From JAFGJQ01 sp964586145 (GTDB lineage Bacteria; Planctomycetota; Phycisphaerae; UBA1845), in NCBI GenBank assembly GCA_964586145.1, contig CAZPHH010000083.1:1-21738 (forward strand): a DNA stretch of 21,738 bases. The letters run 5' to 3'. The notes under the pieces were generated by a model. The model saw only the letters and a program-made list of their open reading frames with translations, was not told the origin of the DNA and ran no database searches. Position 1 is the first letter of the stretch; each line of letters opens with the position of its first letter. Made by a program: the position numbers and the translations under genes. Below are positions 1 to 6,972 of this stretch, piece by piece.

Positions 1-40
1 CGGCACTGACGGAACAGGCGGGCCCCCAAGGCTGGCGGGC

Positions 41-1597
41 CTATGGTGTGGGGCGGTCGCTCACGGGGCGATCGGGCGAAGCCGACGGTTTCCGGGCCCC
101 GGGGGTGCGGGGGGAGGTCAATTGCTGGTGTCTCACCGCCAGCACGGCCGCAAAGTCGCGATTCAGCAGGAAATCGTGCGTCCGGCCGGGCCGGACGCGA
201 ATGCGCTTCAACTCCTCGATCGAGGCGGTCAGCTCCTCTTTGCGATCCGGCGGCTGGATGGAGTCCACCAGGTCCGGCTGGTTGAGCGCGAACTCGACAT
301 CCGTCATGGCGGACGCCAGTTGGACGGTGTTGGTCAGAAGCTGACGGCGCGCGTTTTGATCGCTCTCGTCCATCGGGCCCAGGCGGGCGACTTCGCGCTC
401 CATGAGCCGGTCGATCATCGTGGCGACCGCCGCTTCGTCCCGGCCGCGGGCTCGTTCGAGCCACCGGGCCAGGTGCGAATCATCGCGGGCCTGCCCGACC
501 CGCACGGGGTCTTTGAGGTTTTTCGGCGGGATCAGGCACGGCTGGTACTCCTGGAGCACTTCGCGCTGGGCGGGGCGGAGCACGCGTTCGGCGGCCAGCT
601 CCAGCTCCACCAGCCGGGCGTCCAGCGCCACCGGGTGCAGCCGCTCCCGCGGGCGTGCCGCGCGCTGGGCCGCCTTGAGCCGTTCGGCCTGGTCCGCCAG
701 CGCGATGAGCTGCTCCATCTGGCCCGGGCTGAAGTACATGCCGTTCACCAGGTTCCAGTGGTTGATTTCCTTGCTCAGCGCGCGGATGGCCCGGGCATCC
801 TGCTCGCAGCGGGCGAGTGGATACTTCGGTGTGCCGAATTGCCACACGCGAAGCGTTTCATGCACCTCCGCCGGGGCGGGTTCGCGCGCCAACTCATACA
901 GCCAACGCGCGGCGCTCGGCGCCAGCAGATACCTGGCCAGGGTCTCCGGCCTGGGATGGACGTGTCGGTTGATTTCCTCGATCTCCGCGCGGTAGGCCTC
1001 CATCGCGGGATCGTCCGGTCGGCGGGCGGGCGGCGCGTGTCGCACTCTTCGCATCGTGTTCCGGGCGAGTTTCCGTTTTTCCTTTGGGCTGGCGTACTGC
1101 GCGAAAACGGCCTTTCGCTGCGGCTTGTAATGCTCCACAACCCGAAGCTGCGAAGGGGAAAGGACCGCCGCGACCTGCTCGGCCAGCGCGTTGAGCTGCA
1201 CGGCGTGGGATTCCCGGCTTTGCTTCGCCTGGCCGTGAATGCGGGCCGTGCGATGCTCCACGTCTGAACTAAAGCCCTGATTTAACCGATCCTCCGCAAG
1301 AAACGCGGCATACGCCTGGGTTTCCTGCGGCTGGATCTCCGCCTTTTCGTTGTACCGTTGAATGTTCGCCGCGCAGGCCCGGACGTAGACGGGCAGGATG
1401 GCCCGGGCCTGCTCCCGGCTGAGCCCGATCGACAGAATGAAATCGAGCGAGTCGAGCGACTCCCCGTCCCGATCCCCGCGGACGCCCTCGCGCAGCGATT
1501 CCGGCACATCGGCGGCGACGGCCAGGGGCGTGGCCCCCGGAGCGAGCGCCGCCAACAGACACGACCCCGCCCACCGGACCCAGCGACAGCGGATCAT
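41..1597 (-). CDS. Exported protein of unknown function with internally duplicated helical module
   Basis: Protein of 518 residues that I do not recognise as a named family. The ATG at 1597 is chosen because AGGAGG lies 6 nt upstream (1604-1609); an upstream in-frame extension has no such site. Residues 1-29 look like a signal peptide (basic MIRCRWVRW, hydrophobic core, AVA-A cleavage region), so it is probably exported. The rest is charged and mostly helical. Two regions resemble each other: residues 53-165 end in LSPSQLRVVEHYKPQ, and residues 283-357 end in LRPAQREVLQEYQPCLIPP. Each starts with a segment of the form G-x-S-x-x-Q or F-S-x-x-Q, reminiscent of the LTxxQ motifs of Spy/CpxP-like proteins, though that link is only a resemblance. 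A motif CLIPPKNLKDPVRVGQ (354-369) follows the second copy. The tail (495-518) is Pro/Ser/Arg rich and likely disordered. It lies downstream of the beta-glucosidase gene, separated by a hairpin. Confidence 0.8.
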   Translation of the reverse strand: MIRCRWVRWAGSCLLAALAPGATPLAVAADVPESLREGVRGDRDGESLDSLDFILSIGLSREQARAILPVYVRACAANIQRYNEKAEIQPQETQAYAAFLAEDRLNQGFSSDVEHRTARIHGQAKQSRESHAVQLNALAEQVAAVLSPSQLRVVEHYKPQRKAVFAQYASPKEKRKLARNTMRRVRHAPPARRPDDPAMEAYRAEIEEINRHVHPRPETLARYLLAPSAARWLYELAREPAPAEVHETLRVWQFGTPKYPLARCEQDARAIRALSKEINHWNLVNGMYFSPGQMEQLIALADQAERLKAAQRAARPRERLHPVALDARLVELELAAERVLRPAQREVLQEYQPCLIPPKNLKDPVRVGQARDDSHLARWLERARGRDEAAVATMIDRLMEREVARLGPMDESDQNARRQLLTNTVQLASAMTDVEFALNQPDLVDSIQPPDRKEELTASIEELKRIRVRPGRTHDFLLNRDFAAVLAVRHQQLTSPRTPGARKPSASPDRPVSDRPTP

Positions 1598-1668
1598 CCG
1601 GCACCTCCTGACGGCTCCCATCGGCCGACCCGGAAGCCATACGCCGGCCCCACCCAGATTATTGCCGC

Positions 1669-1702
1669 AAAAAAGGCGGTTTGCCACTGCTGTTGAGCAG
1701 TG
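1669..1702 (-). terminator. Possible intrinsic terminator after the GH3 gene
   Basis: A perfect 7-bp hairpin, CACTGCT-GTTG-AGCAGTG at 1685-1702, lies just after the beta-glucosidase stop at 1715. On the minus strand it is followed about 10 nt later by a run of six T (1674-1669). The T-run is itself flanked by CCGC and GCGG, which could form a second small stem. The gap between stem and T-run is longer than in a textbook terminator, so this call is tentative. Confidence 0.4.
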
Positions 1703-1714
1703 CCGCGTTGTTTC

Positions 1715-4258
1715 CTACTTCACGACCAGCCGGACCGTTTGCCGGATGTCGCGGGACGACGCTCCCACGAGCACGTCAAAATCGCCCGGCTCGGTCACCC
1801 ACTGCTTCTTCTCGGGCTGATAGAAGCTCAAGGCGCGGGCGTCCAGGTCGAACGCCACATCCCGGGTTTCGCCGGGAGCGAGGTTCACCTTCACAAAACC
1901 CTTGAGTTCCATTTGAGGGCGCTTCACGCTCGATTCCATGTCGCGCACATAGAGCTGGACGACCTCCGCGCCGGCCCGCTTGCCGACGTTCCTGACCGTG
2001 CAGGTGACGCGCACCGGCTCGCCGGGCGAAACCGTTTCGGGCGTCACCTTGACGTTCGAGATATCGAAGTGACTGTACGACAGCCCGTGGCCGAACGGGA
2101 ATCGCGGCTCCACCTTGTTGATGTCAAAGTGCCGGTAGCCCACGAAGATCCCTTCCGCGTAGTCCACCTTGCCGTCTTCGCCCGGGTAGTTGCCGTGGGC
2201 CGGGCAGTCTTCCCACCGTTTCGGCAGCGTCACGGGCAGCTTGCCCGACGGGTTCACATCGCCGAACAACACGTCCGCGATGGCGTGTCCGCCTTCCAGG
2301 CCGGGGTACCAGGCTTCCAGCACGGCGGGGACCTTTTCGATCCACGACTCCATCAGCACGGGGGTACCGTGGATGAGCACGACCACGGTGCGCGGGTTCG
2401 CCTGGCGAACGGCGGCGATCAGCTCCGCCTGGGGTCCGGGCAGGTCCAGGTCCTGCTTGTCCAGGCCTTCGCCTTCGAACTGCTTCGTCAGCCCGACGAA
2501 TACGACCGCGACGTCCGACTCCCTGGCCGCCTGCACGGCCGGCGCCATCTCGTCCTCGTGGGGCGGCGTCCAGCCGAGCCGCACGACTGCCGCCCCCTTC
2601 GCCTCGAAGTACTCCAGCCGCAGATCGTAGTCCCGGCCGGCCTCGAGCGTGAGGGTGGCGGTCGCCGTCTGGGTGGCGTGCTCGCCCCAGTTGTCGATCA
2701 AGAGCTTGCCGTCAAGGAAGAGTCGCGAGCCGTCATCGCTGGCGATGGACAGCACGTGCGGGCCGGACCGGGCGGGCACGAGCTTGCCGGTCCAGCGAAC
2801 GGAGAAGTCGTCCACAGGCACCTCCGGTGCGGGTGAGCCGCTGCCCCAGTCGAAATTCACGGCCGCGTCCACGCGCGTGAGCACGGGCTCGCCGCTCAGG
2901 TCTCGGTTCGCGAAGTACTGACCGGTCAGGCCGTGAGCTTCAGTGGGGCCTTCCGCGGGGCGCAGGCATTCGGATTCGATAGGCGGACATTCGCCGGGAA
3001 ACCGGCAGCCGGAAGCGAACCGTACGGTGACGTCTGTGCCGACCTTTGCACGGATTCCCTCCAGCGGCGAAACGGACGTCGTGGACACCACTTCCGAACT
3101 GCCGCCGCCGCCCAGTCGGGCCGCGTCGGCGTTCGGGCCGATCACCGCGACGGACTTGACCTTGGAGCGGTCGAGCGGCAGCAGGCCGCCGTCGTTCTTG
3201 AGCAGCACGATGCCGGCCGACGCGACCTCGCGAGCCAGGGCCCGGTGGTCTGCACATTCCACGGCGTCCTTGTCGACCGGCCGCGGGCCGTCGAACAACC
3301 CGAACGTGAACATCACCCGCAGAATCCGCCGGACCTTGTCGTCGATCGTGGCCTCGGCCACCTCGCCCTTCTTCACCGCCTCCAGCAGGGCGGGGCCGAG
3401 GAAGTCACCCCGCGGCATTTCGAGATCAAGCCCGGCGTTGGCCGTATCGACCGTGCCATGCACCGCGCCCCAGTCCGACATGGCCAGACCCTGGAAGCCC
3501 CATTCCTCCTTGAGGATTTCCGTCAGCAGGTGATGGTTCGCGCAGGCGTACGGGCCGTTGAGCCGGTTGTAGGATCCCATGATCGCCCAGGCCCCGCCCT
3601 CCTTCACCGCGGCTTCGAAGGCCGGCAGGTAGATTTCGCGCAGGGTTCGCTCGTCCACGCGGACGTCGATGGTCGTGCGCTCCCATTCCTGGTTGTTGGC
3701 GGCGAAGTGCTTCACTGTGGCCACCACGCCCTGGCCCTGCACGCCTTTCACGTATGCGACGGCCATCCGCGCGGCGAGGTACGGGTCTTCCGAGAAGCTC
3801 TCGAAGTTCCGCCCGCCGTGCGGCACGCGGTGGATGTTGATGCACGGCCCCAGCAGCACGTTGCGGCCCTTGGCAAGCATCTCGCGGGCCATCGCCGCAC
3901 CGACCCGCTCGATGAGGGCGGGGTCCCAGGTCGAGGCCATGCTCACGCCGGTGGGGAAGCACGTGGCGTTGCCGTGTCGCACGCCGTGCGGGCCGTCCGC
4001 CATGGACAGCGCGGGAATGCCCAGCCGCTCGTTCGGATAGGTGTCCATCTCGTTGCCGGCCAGCAGGCGGATCTTCTCCTCGAGCGTCATTCGGGGCAGA
4101 AGGTCTTCCACTCGTTTCTCCACCGGCTGCGTCCGATCCTTGTACGGCTCCATCGGTTCCTTCTCCTGGGCCCCGCCGGCCGTCAGTGCGCATACCGCGG
4201 CGACGACGAATCCGCCGATCCACGGCAGCATTCGAATGCTGTTTCGGTTGATGTTCAT
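1715..4258 (-). CDS. Exported GH3 beta-glucosidase with PA14 domain
   Basis: Beta-glucosidase of glycoside hydrolase family 3, 847 residues from the ATG at 4258 (AGGGA 8 nt upstream); a TTG at 4276 is the only longer start and is less likely. Residues 1-30 form a signal peptide, so it acts outside the cytoplasm. The GH3 barrel spans about 45-320: substrate-binding ADGPHG (87-92), KHF (183-185) and SDW with nucleophile Asp262. The second GH3 domain starts near 345 and is interrupted by a PA14 domain (about 443-566; HVLSIASDDGSRLFLDG), as in the yeast KmBglI type. It resumes with FEGEGLDK, where Glu597 is the expected acid/base by analogy with GEGxDR of other family members. A fibronectin type III-like domain closes the protein (about 736-845). 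The family releases terminal beta-linked glucose or related sugars from oligosaccharides or glycosides. The exact substrate cannot be read from the sequence. All catalytic motifs are intact. Confidence 0.95.
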   Translation of the reverse strand: MNINRNSIRMLPWIGGFVVAAVCALTAGGAQEKEPMEPYKDRTQPVEKRVEDLLPRMTLEEKIRLLAGNEMDTYPNERLGIPALSMADGPHGVRHGNATCFPTGVSMASTWDPALIERVGAAMAREMLAKGRNVLLGPCINIHRVPHGGRNFESFSEDPYLAARMAVAYVKGVQGQGVVATVKHFAANNQEWERTTIDVRVDERTLREIYLPAFEAAVKEGGAWAIMGSYNRLNGPYACANHHLLTEILKEEWGFQGLAMSDWGAVHGTVDTANAGLDLEMPRGDFLGPALLEAVKKGEVAEATIDDKVRRILRVMFTFGLFDGPRPVDKDAVECADHRALAREVASAGIVLLKNDGGLLPLDRSKVKSVAVIGPNADAARLGGGGSSEVVSTTSVSPLEGIRAKVGTDVTVRFASGCRFPGECPPIESECLRPAEGPTEAHGLTGQYFANRDLSGEPVLTRVDAAVNFDWGSGSPAPEVPVDDFSVRWTGKLVPARSGPHVLSIASDDGSRLFLDGKLLIDNWGEHATQTATATLTLEAGRDYDLRLEYFEAKGAAVVRLGWTPPHEDEMAPAVQAARESDVAVVFVGLTKQFEGEGLDKQDLDLPGPQAELIAAVRQANPRTVVVLIHGTPVLMESWIEKVPAVLEAWYPGLEGGHAIADVLFGDVNPSGKLPVTLPKRWEDCPAHGNYPGEDGKVDYAEGIFVGYRHFDINKVEPRFPFGHGLSYSHFDISNVKVTPETVSPGEPVRVTCTVRNVGKRAGAEVVQLYVRDMESSVKRPQMELKGFVKVNLAPGETRDVAFDLDARALSFYQPEKKQWVTEPGDFDVLVGASSRDIRQTVRLVVK

Positions 4259-4439
4259 GAGACCATTCCCTTGCAACGTCTGCTGAGACCGCCGGCGGAC
4301 ACTCGCCGCCCGACCTGAGGTGGGAATCGTACCGCAGGTCGGCGGTGTTCGGCCAGAGCAAGGTCTGACGAAGGGCTGGGGAGGGGATTGTGCATCGAGA
4401 CATGCCGAGCCGGGTCAATCGGCGGGATGGGCGGCGATG

Positions 4440-6089
4440 CTACGCCCGCCAGCGCCAGCCTTCCACCGCAGCGCGGAAGGCGAGCGGGCTGAAGCTGTGG
4501 TCCACGCCCTGGCGACGAATGTTCATCGGGTCGAAGTCGGGCGGGTTCACGCCGCCGTAGGCGGACAGGCAGGCGGAAATGTCCGCATCCGCCAGCGACC
4601 GGCGGACGGCATCGGTGCAGTCCGCCTCCCGGCCATACGGATAGGCCAGGCAGCGAGGCCGGCCGTTGCGATGCAATTCGGCGTCGAGCTGCTGCTCGGC
4701 GGCCTGGATCTCCTGGAGTGCGTCGTCGGGCGTGACCGTGCTGAGCCTTGTGTGGTGTTCCGTGTGGTTGCCGAAGTCAAACCCCCAGCCGGCCATTCGC
4801 CGTGCCTGCTCCCAGGTCAGAGGCTCAATCCGCCGGCCGAGGCTTTGAAGGTCGTGCGGAAACGCACCGTCGGTGCCCACGATGGCGGTGGACAGGAAGA
4901 ACGTAGCGGGCAGGCCGGCCCGGCGCAGCAGCAGGGCGGCGGGAAGATTGTCCGCGTAGCCGTCGTCGAAGGTGATCGCGACGCACGGCCGGTTTCGCGG
5001 CTGCCCGCGGCGGGCGAGCAGCGTGGGCAGGTCCACCACGTCGTAGTGGCGGCGCAGCAGGTCGATCTGCCGCTGGAACTGCTCCACGCCCACCGTGACG
5101 GAATCGAGCAGCTCGTCGCTGACTCGGTGGTAGAGCAGCACCGCGGCGTGACATTGACCGCGCCGGGCGCGGATGCGATTCCGCAGCGGCGCCCAGAGGT
5201 GCACGTACGCGGCCAGCACCGCGTGTTTGGCGACGGATCGCAGCCGGGCTCGGAGGGATTGCACCGGCCGGCGTCGCTCGGCGAGTCGGTGCCGGACGGA
5301 CCGAGCTATGCGCCAGGAAGGCCGGCGATGCGGGCGTGAGGCTTCTTTGTGCAGAGGTTGTGCGGCTGCGCGACACGGCTCATCAACCGTTTCAAGCTGC
5401 CGCAGCGCGTCGATCAGCGTTTCGGTGCCGAGCTGGTCCAGCGCGGTGGCCAGGCCGGTCACCGTGGGATGGGTCGGTACGGGCAAGCGCCGTTGGAGCA
5501 CAATCGGCCCGGTATCCAGGCCCTCGTCCACCCGGTGCACGGTGACGCCGGAAAACTCGGCGCCGTCGTGCAGTTCCCAGAAGCCCGGCGGCATGCCGCG
5601 ATAGTCGGGCAGCAGGCCCTTGTGCAGGTTCAGCGTGCCGAGTTGCGGGATGCGAAACAGCTCCGGCCGGAGGATCGGCGCGCCGATGGCCAGGCCCAGC
5701 CAGGGTCGCAGGGACCGGACGTATGCCAAAGCATCAGAGTCGTGCAGTTGCGCGCAGGAATGCACGGACACTTTTGGAAGTCGGAGGTCTTCAAACCGCT
5801 GCGGGAGGGCCACGGCCCCTGCGATGGTGCGAGGGGTGGGACGAAGGAGTCTGCCGGCGGACTGTTCCAGCAGTTCGAGCGGATACGACACCGGTTCGCG
5901 TTGCAGTCGGCGCAGCTTCGCCCGCAGCCACCGTCCACGCGGCGTGCGCGGCGGATGCTGCTGCACGACGACGAAACGCCACGTCGGAAACGCCCGGGCC
6001 ACCGCCTCCACGTGCTCGACGGCCGACAGCGCATGCGGCGACCCGGCAAAGATCACGACGCAACGGGATGACGAATCCGACCACGACAT
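4440..6089 (-). CDS. Formyltransferase-polysaccharide deacetylase fusion protein
   Basis: Protein of 549 residues joining two enzyme domains. Residues about 10-240 are a formyltransferase of the Fmt/ArnA fold: NLH (154-156), LPDYRG (160-165), W171 and GLDTG (190-194). Asn154, His156 and Asp192 keep the same spacing as ArnA Asn102, His104 and Asp140, so a formyl transfer from formyl-tetrahydrofolate to an amino group is likely. A basic linker (about 250-312) follows. Residues about 313-549 are a NodB-type polysaccharide deacetylase: LLYHRV (318-323), TFDDGY (373-378) with Asp375 and Asp376, and HTEHH (442-446) supplying His442 and His446 for metal binding, then YPYG (483-486). No signal peptide or membrane segment is evident, so it is probably cytoplasmic. 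The ATG at 6089 has GGGGGA about 5 nt upstream. Likely substrates are amino- or N-acyl sugars for cell-surface glycans, but the order of reactions is not known. No glycan operon surrounds it. Confidence 0.9.
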   Translation of the reverse strand: MSWSDSSSRCVVIFAGSPHALSAVEHVEAVARAFPTWRFVVVQQHPPRTPRGRWLRAKLRRLQREPVSYPLELLEQSAGRLLRPTPRTIAGAVALPQRFEDLRLPKVSVHSCAQLHDSDALAYVRSLRPWLGLAIGAPILRPELFRIPQLGTLNLHKGLLPDYRGMPPGFWELHDGAEFSGVTVHRVDEGLDTGPIVLQRRLPVPTHPTVTGLATALDQLGTETLIDALRQLETVDEPCRAAAQPLHKEASRPHRRPSWRIARSVRHRLAERRRPVQSLRARLRSVAKHAVLAAYVHLWAPLRNRIRARRGQCHAAVLLYHRVSDELLDSVTVGVEQFQRQIDLLRRHYDVVDLPTLLARRGQPRNRPCVAITFDDGYADNLPAALLLRRAGLPATFFLSTAIVGTDGAFPHDLQSLGRRIEPLTWEQARRMAGWGFDFGNHTEHHTRLSTVTPDDALQEIQAAEQQLDAELHRNGRPRCLAYPYGREADCTDAVRRSLADADISACLSAYGGVNPPDFDPMNIRRQGVDHSFSPLAFRAAVEGWRWRA

Positions 6090-6141
6090 TCCGGTCCCCC
6101 AGGGTGGCGCGGACCCTCAGCCCGCGCAGAACCCATACGGG

Positions 6142-6170
6142 ATTATCGGAACGTGAGAGCGTGCGGTTTA
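6142..6170 (-). promoter_or_regulatory. Candidate promoter of the formyltransferase-deacetylase gene
   Basis: On the minus strand, GATAAT (6147-6142, one mismatch to TATAAT) is preceded by 17 nt and a weak TAAACC (6170-6165). It lies in the 127-nt gap between yebC and the fusion gene, about 50 nt ahead of the start codon. The -35 match is only 3 of 6, so the call rests mainly on the -10 box. Confidence 0.3.
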
Positions 6171-6183
6171 GACGGGCCGGAAG

Positions 6184-6217
6184 ACCGCCGCGGCTGCGTT
6201 TCTGCACCCTCGGCGGT
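6184..6217 (-). terminator. Hairpin at the end of yebC, possible weak terminator
   Basis: Perfect 7-nt arms ACCGCCG (6184-6190) and CGGCGGT (6211-6217) enclose an inner 3-bp stem (TGC/GCA), so the transcript could fold into a nested hairpin beginning at the yebC stop codon. There is no T-run after it, so it may instead stabilise or process mRNA or slow the polymerase. Confidence 0.3.
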
Positions 6218-6972
6218 CAGCTCTCTTTGGCCAGTTCGGCCATCACGTCGTCCGGGATGTCGAAGTTCGAGGAAACGCTCTGGACGTCGTCGTGCTCTTC
6301 CAGGTTCTCCATCAGCCTGAGCACCTTGCGGGCGGTTTCAGTGTCGAGGGTGATCTGGTTGGCTGCGATCATGGTTACGTCGGCGCTCTGGATGGCGATG
6401 CCGGCGGCCTCGAGGGCCTCCTTGATGCTCCCGTACGCGTCCGGGTCGCAGGTCACCTCGTGGGCCATGTCGGACGTGTTCACGTCCTCCGCCCCGTTCT
6501 CCAGGGCCACCTCCATGACCTTGTCCTCGTCGGCGGCCTCCCGGGCGATCACGAACACGCCCTTCTTGCTGAACATCCATGCCACGCAGTTGGGCGCCCC
6601 CAGGTTGCCGTTGCCGCGCTCGAAGATCTTCTTGACCTCCGGGGCCGTGCGATGGCGATTGTCGGTCAGACAGGTGCACAGGATGGCGACCCCGCCGGGC
6701 CCGTAGCCTTCGTAGACGATCTCTTCGATCGACTCGCCCGCCAGTTCGCCGGTGCCCTTCTTGACGGCCTTCTCGATGGTGTCCTTGGGCATGTTGGCGC
6801 CCTTGGCCTTGTCGATGGCCAGCCGCAGGCGCGGATTGGCGGTTGGATCACCCCCGCCGTGACGGGCCGCGATGGTCACGTCGCGGGCCAGCTTGCTCCA
6901 CGCCCGGCCTCGCTTGGCGTCCAACGCCGCCTTCTTGTGTTTGATGGTGGACCATTTGGAGTGACCGGACAT
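6217..6972 (-). CDS. yebC: YebC/TACO1 family protein
   Basis: Protein of 251 residues, the normal length for the YebC/PmpR/TACO1 family. The N-terminus MSGHSKWSTIKHKK and the following KRGRAWSKLARDVTIAAR are diagnostic. The middle contains the family segment YEGYGPGGVAILCTCLTDNR (87-106), and the rest matches the alpha/beta domains 2 and 3. Members were long annotated as DNA-binding regulators; more recent work on the family points to a role on the ribosome during translation of difficult sequences such as proline runs. Which applies here cannot be decided from sequence. The ATG at 6972 has AGGAG 8 nt upstream. The first 97 nt of the gene are also read in another frame by the extended end of the upstream TPR gene. 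The leader holds an inverted repeat and an AT-rich palindrome. Confidence 0.97.
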   Translation of the reverse strand: MSGHSKWSTIKHKKAALDAKRGRAWSKLARDVTIAARHGGGDPTANPRLRLAIDKAKGANMPKDTIEKAVKKGTGELAGESIEEIVYEGYGPGGVAILCTCLTDNRHRTAPEVKKIFERGNGNLGAPNCVAWMFSKKGVFVIAREAADEDKVMEVALENGAEDVNTSDMAHEVTCDPDAYGSIKEALEAAGIAIQSADVTMIAANQITLDTETARKVLRLMENLEEHDDVQSVSSNFDIPDDVMAELAKES

